Source: Megamerina dolium (lineage: Eukaryota; Arthropoda; Insecta; Diptera; Megamerinidae). Taken from it: a DNA stretch of 64,000 nucleotides. The notes beneath the pieces are model-generated. The model saw nothing but the letters and a program-made list of their open reading frames with translations. It searched no databases and was not told where the DNA came from. Of the stretch, positions 10,425-21,744 are shown piece by piece. The first letter of the stretch is position 1. Every line of letters starts with the position of its first letter. Both the position numbers and the translations under genes were made by a program. Where the stretch lies: the NCBI GenBank assembly GCA_963854835.1, contig OY978526.1, forward strand, positions 71,334,418 through 71,398,417, written 5' to 3'.

Positions 10425-13400
10425 CATTGACATTGCACTAGTTCAGGAGCCCTGGATTCTTCATGGAAGGATCAAAGGCCTATCTGCACAAAAGACCACT
10501 TTGTTTTATCCACAAACAGAGGGGAAGTTGAGGACATGCATTTTAGTTAGACATGGGATACGTGCGATTCTAATGTCTAACTTGTGTTCACCGGATCTCA
10601 CAGTAGTGAGAATAGGTGACGGTGCGGGATCATTTATGATCGCATCAGCATACCTTCCATACGATTCTCCAGACGAACCACCTTCGAGAGAGGTGGAAGC
10701 TCTAGTGAGATTCTGTGATGGTAAGGGGGTTGGTCTGATCTTAGGCTGCGATGCCAATGCGCACAGTTCTGTGTGGGGCAGCAGCAATGAAAACTATAGA
10801 GGAGAGTGTCTACTCGAATTTATAGAAAGATTTGGTCTACAAGTTGCCAATAGGGCAACAGAACCGACCTTTGTCGACGCACGTCGTTGCGAGGTTATTG
10901 ATGTTACTCTGACGAATGTCAAAATGTTGGATAGGATTTTGGACTGGAGGGTTGTGGATAGACTAACCATGTCGGACCACAGGGCCATTCAGTTTGGGAT
11001 TACGTCCGACAAAAGACATAGGAACGACTGTAGAATGGTAAGGATACCGAAACGAACGGATTGTACAAGGTACTGCGAAGTTCTTGAGGAATTATTGCCA
11101 AGGAGGTTTAAGAGACCTAGAACAACTGCAGATGTTGAGTATCAGGTGAGGGCTATCAGCACAGCCATGATCAAAGCATTTGAAGCTTCATGTCCTCTGA
11201 CGGTAGTGGACGAAGGAGATCCCACTCCATGGTGGAATGGGGAACTGGAATCCATGAAAAAGGAGACAAGGAAGGCTTTTAATCGTCACATGAGAGGGGA
11301 CCCCAACGCATGGGACGACTACAAGTCAAAAAAAAGGGAGCCGAAGAAGACTCTACGCAACCGTAAAAGGAAAACGTGGAGGGAATTTTGTTCAAATATG
11401 CAAGATATGACCGATGTATGTAGATTACAGAGGATCATATCAAAGGACCCGGTGTCAAAGTTGGGATTAATTCGCAAAACGAATGGATCCTTTACAGAGA
11501 CAATCGGAGAGTCACTGAAATACCTGATGGAGGTGCATTTTCCAGGAAGCTTTAGATCGGAAGATCCTTGGGAAGCCACCCGCAAGGGTGCAAACAGGAA
11601 TGAAAGATTGGAAGCTGAAAGGATAGTCACCAGAGATGGAGTGATAAACGCCATTAAGCGTTTCTCTCCATTAAAAACAGCGGGTACAGATGGGATATTT
11701 CCAGCCCTACTTCAGTGGGGAGCAGAAGCTCTGGTAGACAGGCTTCTGGGAATATTTATTACTTGCCTGGCTACAGGATATATCCCGACTCAATGGAGAG
11801 AGACTAAGGTTGTCTTTCTTCCAAAGCCGGGAAAAAGGGACTACTCAGAGGCTAAATCTTTCCGGCCGGTTAGCTTGACCTCCTTTCTGCTTAAATGTAT
11901 GGAAGGAGTACTGGCGGACTACATGGAAAGGACAACGCTTCTGACAAAACCACTGAGCAGGTGTCAGCACGCGTACAGAGCTGGCAAATCCACTGAAACG
12001 GCCCTGCACGAACTCGTTCGCGTGGCGGAGAGGGAACTGTCTTGTGGAGGGATATCTATGTCTACTTTTATGGATATAGAAGGTGCCTTCGATAAGATTG
12101 GTTTCGATAAGCTAAGGATGGCCCTTGCTTCTCGTGAAGTCAGCCCAACCATTATAAGGTGGGTGGACAGCATGCTGAGGAAAAGGGCAATAAACTTTCA
12201 AAATGGGAGTTACAGACTCAGAGGTAGGGTAGTCAAAGGGTGTCCACAGGGGGGAGTATTATCGCCCATCCTTTGGAACATCACGGTCGATTCCCTACTT
12301 CAGCTTCTGGACTCAAAAGGCATACACACCGTCGGGTATGCAGATGACATAGCGGTAACGGTGAGCGGTAAGTTCCTGGACACTATTTATGATACCATGA
12401 GAGGTGCACTCAAAATGGTTGAAGGATGGTGCACGGAACAAGGTCTCTCTGTAAATGCTAGTAAGTCGGAAACAGTACTCTTTACTAAAAGGAGGACTGG
12501 ACTAACAATAGACCCTCTTAGGCTTTTTGGATCGAACATCAACGTATCCAAGGAAGTAAAGTATCTAGGTGTCATCCTGGATAACAAGCTGACTTGGAAT
12601 AGTCACGTCGATGACAAGATTCAGAAGGGCAAGCGGGTATTGCATCAGTGTAAGAGAGTGTTCGGTCTCATGTGGGGAATCACTCCCAGAGCAGCGCACT
12701 GGATCTACACAACGATGGTCAGACCCTTAATAACATATGCTGCTGTGGTCTGGTGGCCTAAGGTCACCCAAAAGACCGCGAAAAGCAAGTTAGATAGGGT
12801 ACAAAGAATGGCTTGTATTGGGATTACCGGAGCTATCCGGACGACCCCAGTAGAAGCATTGGAAGTCTTTCTCGGGCTGCTGCCGTTGGACTTGCATATT
12901 ATGAAGTCAGCGGCATTAACAGCATTACGTCTGAAGACAACCAATAATTGGTATGGATTCGGCACAGAGAGGGGGCACAGGGGCATCCTGTCACTGCTAT
13001 ATAGCAGTGTAAAGGAGGCGCAGATGCCAATGGAGGGAATGGGTAGGCTGAAGATGACTGAAAAGTCACACAGAACACTCATTGAAGACGGCCTCACACA
13101 TGATGTATGTGAGGAAAATGACATCAGTATTTTTACAGATGGTTCATTAATGGATGGCAGAGCGGGTGCTGGAATCTTCTCTAAAGAGTTGGGACTGGCA
13201 TGCACTCTGAATCTGGGAAGATACGTATCGGTATACCAAGCAGAAATGCTAGGTCTAATGCATGCGCTAGACCATCTACTGGATGGAAAGGTGCAAGGTA
13301 AGAAAATCTTGCTAGCACTCGATAACCAGGCGGTGGTCAGGCGGCTGCAACAACCTACGGTATCTTCTAAGTTGGCGCTCGAATGTGTTCAGAAACTTAA

Positions 13401-14071
13401 TGGGTGTGCTCGTAGTAATGCGATTACTCTTATGTGGGTGAAGGGACACATTGGTATAGAACAGAATGAAGCTGCAGACTCCTTGGCTAGACAAGGATCT
13501 GAAGCTGAATTTTATGAACCGGAACCAGTAGATGCTCTCAGCAGCGGGACGGTGAAGGCAAACGTCGAAGAGTGGATAAAGAAACTTCATCTCACGAGAT
13601 GGGAGAACTTATCTACTTGTAGACAGGCAAAGGCTTCGTTGAGGCTATCAAAGGGCAGTGAATCGGGGAGGGCTCTCAGTCTAGGACGAATGACTCTAAG
13701 CTGGTTGTCTGCATTAATAACTGGGCATGGCAATTTCAGGTACCACCTCAGCAAGATGGGTCTTGTTGATGGGGAGGATGCTGATATTTGCAGATTATGC
13801 ATGGAAAAGGCAGAGACAGCGGCGCACATAGTGTGCCAGTGTCCTGCATTGGCAAGCAGGAGGATGTCCACACTGGGTCGCCAATTTATTGATGAACTCG
13901 AAATGTGGAACATACCCCACAAAGAGATGCTTGAAATAACGCGTGATGTTATTATGAGGAAGGAAGTAGAAGAATTCTGCAACCGAACAAATAATTAACA
14001 CACGATTTGAGGGATGAAAAGGGACCCATATAAGTGGTCTGATTCGGCTAATCCCTAAATTTATAAATAAG
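10425..14071 (+). mobile_element. RNase H-bearing LINE (LOA/I-group-like), 5'-truncated, with 14-bp TSD
   Basis: A non-LTR retrotransposon insertion of 3647 bp, bounded by the target duplication at 10411-10424 and 14072-14085. The 5' end is truncated inside the endonuclease domain; sequence is coding from the first bases of the insert. The 3' UTR is only about 73 bp and ends AATTTATAAATAAG-like, A-rich. The insertion point abuts the (TTG)n/(CAA)n tail of an antisense Jockey fragment. Clade assignment (endonuclease + RT + RNase H + CCHC) follows from domain order and is not a phylogenetic result. Confidence 0.88.
10426..13998 (+). CDS. LINE ORF2-type polyprotein: endonuclease (partial), reverse transcriptase, RNase H
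   Basis: An enzyme for target-primed reverse transcription. Residue numbers count from the TTG at 10501, but the frame is open from 10414 and reads DIALVQEPW (the start of the APE-type endonuclease) upstream of it. The endonuclease keeps D84, N86 and H88 in LGCDANAHSS, and D159-H160 in SDHRAI. The RT has PGKRDYSEAKSFRPVSL, D525 in FMDIEGAFD, GCPQGGVLSP and the YADD box at 613-616, followed by KYLGVILDNKLTW. RNase H has the acidic set D880 (TDGS), E915, D941 and H983/D993 (GHIGIEQNEAADSLAR). The C-terminus has a CCHC knuckle, C1097, C1100, H1109 and C1114. There is no internal stop over 1165 codons, so the insertion is young, but the true N-terminus and any ORF1 are absent; no natural start codon or promoter survives. 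Confidence 0.9.
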   Translation: MDIALVQEPWILHGRIKGLSAQKTTLFYPQTEGKLRTCILVRHGIRAILMSNLCSPDLTVVRIGDGAGSFMIASAYLPYDSPDEPPSREVEALVRFCDGKGVGLILGCDANAHSSVWGSSNENYRGECLLEFIERFGLQVANRATEPTFVDARRCEVIDVTLTNVKMLDRILDWRVVDRLTMSDHRAIQFGITSDKRHRNDCRMVRIPKRTDCTRYCEVLEELLPRRFKRPRTTADVEYQVRAISTAMIKAFEASCPLTVVDEGDPTPWWNGELESMKKETRKAFNRHMRGDPNAWDDYKSKKREPKKTLRNRKRKTWREFCSNMQDMTDVCRLQRIISKDPVSKLGLIRKTNGSFTETIGESLKYLMEVHFPGSFRSEDPWEATRKGANRNERLEAERIVTRDGVINAIKRFSPLKTAGTDGIFPALLQWGAEALVDRLLGIFITCLATGYIPTQWRETKVVFLPKPGKRDYSEAKSFRPVSLTSFLLKCMEGVLADYMERTTLLTKPLSRCQHAYRAGKSTETALHELVRVAERELSCGGISMSTFMDIEGAFDKIGFDKLRMALASREVSPTIIRWVDSMLRKRAINFQNGSYRLRGRVVKGCPQGGVLSPILWNITVDSLLQLLDSKGIHTVGYADDIAVTVSGKFLDTIYDTMRGALKMVEGWCTEQGLSVNASKSETVLFTKRRTGLTIDPLRLFGSNINVSKEVKYLGVILDNKLTWNSHVDDKIQKGKRVLHQCKRVFGLMWGITPRAAHWIYTTMVRPLITYAAVVWWPKVTQKTAKSKLDRVQRMACIGITGAIRTTPVEALEVFLGLLPLDLHIMKSAALTALRLKTTNNWYGFGTERGHRGILSLLYSSVKEAQMPMEGMGRLKMTEKSHRTLIEDGLTHDVCEENDISIFTDGSLMDGRAGAGIFSKELGLACTLNLGRYVSVYQAEMLGLMHALDHLLDGKVQGKKILLALDNQAVVRRLQQPTVSSKLALECVQKLNGCARSNAITLMWVKGHIGIEQNEAADSLARQGSEAEFYEPEPVDALSSGTVKANVEEWIKKLHLTRWENLSTCRQAKASLRLSKGSESGRALSLGRMTLSWLSALITGHGNFRYHLSKMGLVDGEDADICRLCMEKAETAAHIVCQCPALASRRMSTLGRQFIDELEMWNIPHKEMLEITRDVIMRKEVEEFCNRTNN

Positions 14072-14085
14072 TAATCCCAAAATGT
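14072..14085 (+). repeat. LINE target-site duplication, 3' copy
   Basis: Exact second copy of TAATCCCAAAATGT. The following TTG repeats belong to the pre-existing antisense Jockey tail. Confidence 0.85.
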
Positions 14086-14530
14086 TGTTGTTGTTGTTGT
14101 TGTTGTAGCAACAGGAATACGGAAATGGTAATTGGTGCCATTACTGGCGTCGGTATTAGTGTTGGTATCGCTGTTGTTGTTGTTGATGTCAGTATGGACG
14201 TTGGCATCGGTGCTGTTGTCATTTACTCCCTCATGCAGTGGCAAATTAAGAAAGCTTGCAACATCATGTGGGGCCGTCCATAGCGTCTCAACGTGCAGGT
14301 CCGTAGGATGTGTAGCACATGCCAAGAGGTGTTCCACAGGGTACAGACCAGTATTGCAACGTGGCCAAATGTCCGGAACTTCGGGATCCAAGCGAGCGCG
14401 ATAATGGGCCAGCCTGATCTAAGCTGTGCGAGAGTGGCTCTGATCGCTCGCGGCAATACCAGCTCCCTGTCTGAGATGGTGCTACATGGTGGACTAGGTG
14501 GGCCACATAGTACAATGTTGTGCTGGATCC
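14086..14530 (-). pseudogene. Jockey-clade LINE 3' fragment, antisense
   Basis: Reading the minus strand, the C-terminal region of a Jockey-type ORF2 appears across frames: LPRAIRATLAQLRSGW, then DPEVPDIWPRCNTGLYPVEH, then LLACATHPTDLHVETLWTAP and FLNLP. The CPRC...HLL.C pattern is the family's C-terminal zinc-knuckle-like end; here the first cysteine position reads W. After the stop comes a simple stretch rich in Asn/Thr/Asp codons and a (CAA)n tail (TTG repeats at 14084-14106). It is strongly 5' truncated and frame-shifted. Confidence 0.75.
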
Positions 14531-14559
14531 TAGTCACCTTCTCCACTATTCCGCTATAG

Positions 14560-14905
14560 ACAGATCGCAACGCCAACCTGTAGTCCACTGGGTCGTCTCT
14601 TATAATATCCGCCAGTTGCCGAGATTTCCGGGATTTACATACGGAAATCTCAAAATGTCGCCCAACAACCTCAATATTGTTCTCACAAAATCTGGAGACA
14701 ATGCTCCACTCGATCCACATCTTCGTTGGAATGTATTGGATATGTGATAACATCCACTGTGCCCATCAATATTGTGCTCCATGATAACCCCGATCAGTAC
14801 TCTATGAACTTTCCTCCTAAGCTGCAAGAGAAATTTCGCGAGTCTTCTGTTAGATTCTTTCACAAAGTGCTTTGCCGCTCTTCATTATTGAAATTTAGAA
14901 AGTGG
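14560..14905 (-). pseudogene. RNase H-type LINE C-terminal fragment, antisense
   Basis: The minus frame at 14863-14600 reads SNRRLAKFLLQLRRKVHRVL, IGVIMEHN and, further on, RTILRLLGDILRFP. This matches the segment after RNase H in R1/LOA/I-like elements and resembles the sense fragment at 19.3-19.8 kb (NFLLRLRRKDLRMLIAGITG). The cysteines of the expected knuckle are disrupted. It adjoins the Jockey fragment but is a different family. Confidence 0.55.
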
Positions 14906-15124
14906 TGGTCGTTCGAATGAATTCCGTAGAAGTGACGTCGCTGCTGGTAGAGCTTAGGGGTGTACCAGTAGAGCCTTTATTGATCAAGTGATCAAACAAA
15001 TTCAATTTCCGTAACGCTATTCAATTTCATCTTACATTCACTGGTCATTTTTAAAAGAACGGGGGGAGTTCACAATTGCCTTGAGTGGAGCGTAATTGTT
15101 ATTGCAAATTTCGAATGTACCGTT

Positions 15125-15285
15125 CAGCTTGCCAAGAATGGACGGGTTTACGTTCCGGAAGCACTCGACCACATGATCGACTAAGGTCCATTCACCTCAT
15201 CAGAATACGGAAATGCTTTATACAGGAATTAAACAAAGCATTTCCGTATTTTTGCTGCTATAACAACAACAATAATGTACCGTTC
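15125..15285 (+). repeat. Short dispersed repeat with hairpin and CAA tail, copy 1
   Basis: CCAAGAATGGACGGGTTTAC through CACTCGACCACATGATCGAC is shared with 46047-46195. The end carries a 16-bp perfect inverted repeat, AATACGGAAATGCTTT and AAAGCATTTCCGTATT (about 15204-15252), followed by TGCTGCTATAACAACAACAA. A 3' hairpin plus a CAA-rich tail suggests the 3' end of a LINE or its SINE partner. Confidence 0.65.
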
Positions 15286-15299
15286 AAAACAGTTTTAAC

Positions 15300-15715
15300 C
15301 GAAAATGCAGCAGGTTACCTTGAATATCGTTAAGACTGCTATAAAGAAAACTGTCGCCTTGTCTTTGCTGGAGAAGAATAAAAAATAAACTCACAGCGGA
15401 TCTTGTGTGCCACCTGACTGTCACTACAAATGTCGATCCGACTTCCATACAATTTTTCTCCGATAATCCAGCATGTCACCTTGAGTTTGACTAAGATTTC
15501 TGTGAAGAAAACTGTCGCTATGTTCACGTTGAAGAAGAATAAAAAAACTGAGATGGTTCAGAAAAGTATTTGATGTCTCCTGACTGTCACTACATATACC
15601 GACCCACCTTTCATACAATTTTTCCCCGATAATCCAACTGGTATGACGAAGATTTCTGTGAAGAAAACTGTCGTCATATTCTCGATGAAAAAAAAAAAAA
15701 CTTAGTCTCATCGTC
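15300..15715. repeat. ~156-161-bp tandem repeat (three units)
   Basis: AAGAAAACTGTCG recurs with CTGTCG at about 15351, 15512 and 15668, spacings of 161 and 156 bp. Units share GACTGTCACTACA, TCCATACAATTTTTC or TTCATACAATTTTTC, CCCGATAATCCA and GAAGAAGAATAAAAA. Antisense open frames here (15339-15527, 15424-15711) only reflect the repeat. Confidence 0.7.
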
Positions 15716-16384
15716 CAAGTACAAACCGAACCCAGTGTAATTCGATGTCGTCATTGAAGATATTGATCAGTAAAATCTTTGGACTTAATCATTGTTCTCG
15801 ATCGGGGATGATAACAACATATCTGTTTCCGAAGCATACAGAAGGGGCACACGAGCATTCACTAGTGTTAGAAACAGCGAGAACTGATCAATTAGTAGAT
15901 GGTATATCTGCCCCTAACCAATATCAGCTTCACCAAAAACTTTGAATCGAAAAATAGTTGGAGAGATAGTCCAGAAGTAGTGCAAATCTTGCTGGTAATG
16001 CCCAGAGTTCTTCTTTGTAGCCTGTCCTAGTTGAGAGACTTTTCAGCTAAACACAGCTCTCCTTCAACATAGCACAGATCCATATGCCGGATGTAAACCA
16101 CACACCTTGCTATAAGCTTTCCTATACCGTCAGAAAACAATTAGTTTTTGCGAACCACAAAATGCGTCCTACCATACAAACTTGCAAATCTGAGGTCTCC
16201 TCAAGATGTGTGACGTCAGAAAAAACCACAAAGCTACTTACTTTCTGAATAGATAGTAAGAACCTTGTAGAAATCATCGGTAAGGACTATCAGGAGATCA
16301 GAGCACACATATTCCCAAACCAAGGCTACTATAATCCCAAATAAAGTTAATTTTATTCCCAAATAAACCTAGTGTCACTGTTGC
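15716..16384. other. Unresolved repeat-like DNA
   Basis: Sequence of moderate complexity with no intact frame. It may belong to the degraded RT element that follows, but I cannot read a convincing domain. The 66-codon frame at 15745-15945 is not recognised. Confidence 0.3.
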
Positions 16385-16560
16385 TAACCACGTTTTTGAA
16401 GTAGTGAAAGACTTTGTCTATCTTGGAACCATCAGAGGGTCTTTGCGGTGGAAAGACCAAGTACTGGAGAACTTCACAGCGCTTGGAATTTAAAACTGGC
16501 GCGAGCTAGCAAAGGAAAGAGTTGACTGGCGAAGTATGCTAGATTCGGCTTAAATCTATT
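16385..16560 (+). pseudogene. Reverse transcriptase C-terminal remnant (RTE/CR1-like)
   Basis: HVFEVVKDFVYLGTI is followed, after a frame change, by RWKDQVLENFTALGI, a stop, and NWRELAKERVDWRSMLDSA. The FVYLG block is the RT thumb boundary, and the W-x2-DQV-(x)-ALG-(x)-NWRxLA-x-R-x-WR pattern is common at the end of RTE-like and related RT proteins. Frameshift and stop show it is dead. Confidence 0.55.
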
Positions 16561-16799
16561 TTCGGTTGTAATGACCATATAAGGTACAAATTGTTCCAAA
16601 ATAAAGGTAAACATATTTCCAAATAAAGGCAACCTTATATCCAAATAAAAGCAACTTTAATTAATTTTATAATGATGCTCAAACAGATTAGGGGCTTTAG
16701 AGGTTGTCATTTGTGACTATAAAAATCGAGGCTTACAAGAAATATATTTTCAGTTTTTACTATAAGAAGATCTTACAGGCATAGAAAAGTATACAAACA

Positions 16800-17660
16800 T
16801 CATTGTTTTGAATCATCATCCGAGTCAATGTAACTATCTCTTTCTGCATGTCTGCCATAATTATGGGGCATTCTAGCAGAAAATTGGGAAATATAATTAT
16901 TTTTATCTATAAATGCATGAGTTCGATAATGGGTAAAATTGGATAAAAAACTCGACCACCTTCCATACAAAATTATGTTTTGAAAATAAAATATATTTTC
17001 AAACTTTGTGCGCATAAATAGAAAAGCTATCATAATGAAACTCAGTATATACAGTTTTTTTGATCAGGAGACGAATATATCCAAAAATGGACTTAATCAG
17101 ACAAGAACTACACCTACCTTCCATACAAAAGTATGCTTACGAATGTATATTTTCAAACTTTGTGCATGAGAAAATCAAGTTATGTTGCTGAAACTTAGCA
17201 AATGTAATTATATTTACCTAGTAAATTGACTAATTTAATAATGAATAAAAACAAATGAAAATCACGGCTACCTCCCATACAAAAATGTGCTTCCGTATGC
17301 ATGTTTTCAAATATTGATCGCGAAAATGTAAAGATATCAAGCTAAAACTCAGTGGGTGAGATTGATTTTACTAGAAGCATGATATTTTCAGGAAATGAGC
17401 GTAATTTCATAAAAACTACACTTACCTACCATACAAAATTATGCCTCCGTATGTATATTTTCATACTTTGCACAGGAAAATAAAGAGATATTTAACTGAA
17501 ACTCATTATATACAAGTATATTTATCAACAAATGAATGTCGTCGAATTTGCTTACAATCCATTGCAAATTAAGCCTATCTTCCATATAAAAATATATTTT
17601 CATATGAATGTTTTCCCACTTTGCAAAGATCCTAACTCAAACCAAACTTCTGGCAGGAGT
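16800..17660 (-). repeat. 153-bp tandem repeat array, copy 2 (reverse)
   Basis: The reverse core CATACAA (or CATATAA in the last unit) starts at 16974, 17122, 17276, 17430 and 17583, spacings 148, 154, 154 and 153. Unit content mirrors the forward array: ACCTACCTTCCATACAAAA, ATTTTCAAACTTTGTGC, GAAAATATAAAGATATC, TGAAACTCAGTATATAC. The antisense 77-codon frame at 16800-17033 is a by-product. Confidence 0.83.
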
Positions 17661-18654
17661 TATATATGTATATATTATATAATAAATATATCTAAATCAT
17701 AGAAGAGTCCTTACAATCACCCTAGTATTATTTTAAGCACAAAAAATCGACCAAATCAGATATCATCCGAACCAGTTACCGAAGAGTTACAAGATAAAAT
17801 GTGAACAACAAAAAATTGATATTTAATCATCTTGTGTTATTGACATTTTAATCGTGATATGGTGGTATTTGAACATTAATTATTTCTCTCTTTGTTTTCA
17901 TAGTGGATTATTTTTGTTACATCAATTTTATTACCTTTTACTATGTCATGGCATTTTAGCATTAATTATTATTCTTTTTTTTTTTTGTGTGTGTGTTGCA
18001 TGGTATATGTATTATTTTTTTTTCGCAGATTTCATTACCTTTGCCCTTTAGCATTTAAAGTTGATTTATAATATTGTTTATGCCATTCACTACTGAATAT
18101 ATGCATCATGCCATGTATGTACGAGTACTATTGGTTACTACATTTACGTGAGTAGTAGTTGGCTATGTAATATTTTCACTTGCATGTATTCACATAAACA
18201 CATGCACTACATGCATAGTCATACAAAGTTAAAGGTATGCACTTGCTTACACACACACACACACACATATACTTCTCTATAATAACTTGCTTTAATGTTG
18301 CATATTCATGTGCATAAATTCCTTCATGTGTGCGCTATGTGCGCTTGTAATATTTTATGTTGTAAACTACAATTTCATGCAACACATCTTTTTTAATTAA
18401 ATTTCAAATACAGACACATTGATATGCATATGCATGTAAAAGTATGCGGGTCACATTGTTGCAAATCGCATCACCCTGCGGTTAAAATGAGAGTCAACTG
18501 TTCCACGTAGTTGGTTATGAAGTGAATTACAGTGGCAAAATTAAAGGTTTGAAGTAGAATAAATGTAAAAATGTGTATTGTTGCCAAGGATTTCCCCATT
18601 TGCAACGTATTGCTGCACTAAGCAACTTCTGGTGTCTCTAAATGTCTTACTTAA
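17661..18654. other. AT-rich DNA, no gene seen
   Basis: T-rich sequence with an (AC)n tract near 18249-18267. The frame at 17854-18051 is Phe/Tyr-rich across poly-T and unsupported. Confidence 0.5.
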
Positions 18655-18659
18655 TTTGC

Positions 18660-19880
18660 TTCCATTGGATCTTTAGAACTGAAAGGAAGCGATGAAAGCG
18701 ACGTTCAGACTTAAAACTTACAAAGTCTGGCATGACGGAACTTATATGGGACACCGGAAGATATACCATAAGCTATTGGAGCAGTGCCCACTGTTTTCAA
18801 TGCCCGTGGACCATCGTGTGGCCCATATACGCTTCGAACGTTAAGTCAAGAGACTCTGTTCAGCTGAATGACTTACATTTTTTGTACTGATGGTTCTAAA
18901 ACCTCCTATGGTACTGAGGCCGGTTGGTACTTGGATGAAAATACCAAGTACTCGTTTTCCACCGGCAGTATGGCGACTGCATTTCAGAAGTATTTGCCAT
19001 ACTAAAAGCGGTTTACTGGCTTATTGAGAAGAGATGCATGGACAGTCAGGCTGCACTCAAAAGCTATTGCGAGCCCTGCCAGCTCTTCGAAGATGATCAG
19101 TGAATGTAAAATGAGATTGAATAGCGTCGCAAAGCGCAACGTGCTTCGTCTTATTTAGGTTGCGGGACACTACGGTTTCGAAGGGCACGAATTGACGGAA
19201 TATTTGGCGTGAGCTCTGCGTGGATTCAACGCTGGATCAAAGACTCTGTGGGCATGATCCACAAGACTCGATGGTCCACCTCGGAGGCCCGGCATGGGCT
19301 GCCAAAGACTTTGTGAATGAACTTGACAGTAGACATGCGAACTTTCTCCTACGATTAAGAAGGAAGGACCTCAGGATGCTGATTGCGGGCATCACAGGGC
19401 ACAACACTTGTAGACATCATATGACCACTGTTGTTGTTGTTGTTGTTGTTGCATTAACTTCAATTTGTGTCGTCGTCAGCTTGCACAAACTATTGTTCAC
19501 TCTTGTCTTCGTAGAGGTCAAGTCCTGAATATGTAGCCACCTCAAGTGGGTGTGTCCAGAGCTGTACGGGTATTAAATTTGTGGTTTACAAGGGACAATT
19601 GAATAGGTGTCATCTGTACTGTAGGTGTCATCACCGATCCGACTTATCAGTCTTGTTTAGAGGATGTGAACACAACAGAGCACTTTCACTGCCAATGTCC
19701 AGCCTTTGCACGAACAAGATTGAGATTGTTGGGAGGAGATGCTTTCAATCTATTCGATCTTCTTGAATTCGTTAAGAGTTCTAGGAAGTTTGAGGTAGTG
19801 CAATATTCTCTACTCTATCGCTTCTTTCTATTCTTCTCTTTCTCTCTATTGTCCTTCTATTTTCTGTTTTCCGTTTCTGA
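18660..19880 (+). pseudogene. Degraded LINE 3' half with RNase H remains
   Basis: Across frames one reads FCTDGSKTSYGTEAGWYLDE (first RNase H Asp, about 18885), then AFQKY (near the Glu position), DSQAALKAIA, RLIxVAGHYGFEGHELT, and after several stops NFLLRLRRKDLRMLIAGITG, HN and NTTEHFHCQCPAFARTRLRL, LGGDAFNLFDLLEFVKSSRK. This is the RNase H plus C-terminal knuckle order of the R1/LOA/I group. A TTG-repeat-led segment (19432 to about 19600) interrupts the coding remains and may be a separate small antisense retroelement end. Stops and frameshifts are numerous. Confidence 0.65.
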
Positions 19881-20107
19881 GTTTGCGTAAAATGGTTGTT
19901 ATTTAACAGAGTGCCCTGGTTTTTATTCTGTCCACATCTTCAATTTAATTCAATAAACAAAATAGCAACTTTTACTAGTTAGAACTAGTCCTTATCTAGT
20001 TACATGTAATGCAGCGAGAGTTAGTTGAATGAATGCTCTTATTTTAATTTTGCTTCTTCTTGCTATTATTTGTGTGAATTTACAATATTCTAATGAATTG
20101 TCAGAGA

Positions 20108-20159
<52 letters not shown>

Positions 20160-21084
20160 GAATAATTGACTACCTCCAATGACAAATCATAAGATCGAAG
20201 ACTGATTCCAAGACTATCCCCACTAGACCAGTTCTCGTTGTACTGCTGTAAGGTATTTCATTTCAATGTTACAGCTCTTGTTTGTATGCATATCTAGGTA
20301 CTAAAAATTATATATATCACATTTCTAGAAAAGTTCATCATACAAGTATGAACATAAAATCAACCTACGCAATTACATTTGACAACTTGTTATTGCTAGG
20401 TACTATTTATACTCACTACTAGTATTATTTTTATTGTTATTATTATTATTATTATTATAATTATTCTTTAAACATACAATGTAATATAGAAGTTATGAAT
20501 AGTTTTACACGATATTGCGATGGATGAATATCATACATTCCAGCATGTACTTCAATACAAACACATCTCAATGTCCTCTTGTATGGCTGTTTATGTACGT
20601 CAGTGACTTTAGCAATTTAGCGAATATGAAATTTTATTAGCTTTAATGATATTACAAAGGGTGTTCTTCTATAGAGTGGCATACTTTCCAATTAAAATAC
20701 AATAAAATCCAATATCATCTTAATAACCTAAACTTTGACTTTATGCTGCAGAAAATGTCAAATGGCGATCCATAAAATTATATTAAAAGAGAAATATTTT
20801 TTATTTTTAACATGTTCGACCTTTTAATGTTCTATTTTGCTTGTGAATTGCATAACTATTTTTAACTGAACGTAATTCGAATTTATAAGTCTACTTTATA
20901 TTTTACAAGCACTTAAAGTGGAACAATAGTAGTACTTGAAATGCTCTGAATAGATGTTCAAAATACGCAAAGGACAAATAAATTTTGTTTTTATTATTTA
21001 ATATATAATTGCATTCTATCTATTAGAACTAAAAGATATTTTACAAAATTTAAATACTAACAATATTTATTTAAGAAGAAAGTC
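19881..21084. other. AT-rich DNA with microsatellites
   Basis: Contains (GA)n at 20115-20154 and TTA triplets near 20425-20460. No gene or transposon remnant was recognised. Confidence 0.5.
20115..20154. repeat. (GA)n microsatellite
   Basis: About 20 near-perfect GA repeats. Confidence 0.9.
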
Positions 21085-21124
21085 ATGCTGCGTGAGTTCC
21101 CTTCATCGCTAGATGGTTCTCATT

Positions 21125-21689
21125 TCAATTTCAAGATGTACAAAGATCAAGTGGCGTTTTTCTTTTCAGTCTTGAGCATATTAGTGGTTGTGATTAAAAA
21201 CGTTCGATTTCAATATCGAAGCTTAGATGCCATATACTATAGACACCCGAATATATGCATGTTCCAGAAAGCAACATTTTGTATGGAAGGTAGGCGTAAT
21301 ATTCATTCGATAGCGTTCATTTTCGACACAATCACTACATTAGTAAATACAATCGTATTTGCCAAATATCAACATGATAGCTTTATATTTTCGGTCGCAT
21401 AGTGTAAAATCCTACATACGGAAGCATACTTTTATATGGGAGCTAGTTGTGCCACTTGTCCGAATATGCCAATTTTCTTGTATATCTCTTTTCTGATCAA
21501 ACAAACTTCCAGAAAATGAATTTCAGTGAAATATTCTGCTACTTTTATGCAAAAAGTATGAAATCATGCATTCGAAAGCATACTTTTGTATGGAAGGTAT
21601 ATGTAGTTTTCATCCGATTACGATTATGTGTGTGTTTTGTGGTAAAATAAACAGATTTTCAGTCTAATTTTCATATTTATGTGAACAAA

Positions 21690-21690
<1 letters not shown>
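21125..21690 (+). repeat. 153-bp tandem repeat array, copy 3
   Basis: TTGTATG-type cores start at 21279, 21432 (TTATATG) and 21586, spacings 153 and 154. Blocks such as CATTTTGTATGGAAGGTAGGC, GATAGCTTTATATTTTCGG and AAGCATACTTTTGTATGG match copy 1. The frames at 21085-21402 and 21447-21650 are repeat-derived. Confidence 0.78.

Positions 21691-21692
<2 letters not shown>

Positions 21693-21722
<30 letters not shown>
21693..21722. repeat. (TA)n microsatellite
   Basis: A TA dinucleotide run between the 153-bp array and the Jockey fragment. Confidence 0.9.
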
Positions 21723-21729
<7 letters not shown>

Positions 21730-21744
21730 TGCATGGAAGCTGGT

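Noticed and set aside
12705..13205. 166-codon antisense frame in the large LINE
   Set aside because: Shadow of the sense RT/RNase H coding sequence.
13795..14391. 198-codon minus-strand frame as a single gene
   Set aside because: It fuses the Jockey C-terminus with the tail repeat and the antisense of the neighbouring LINE; only the Jockey part is real coding ancestry.
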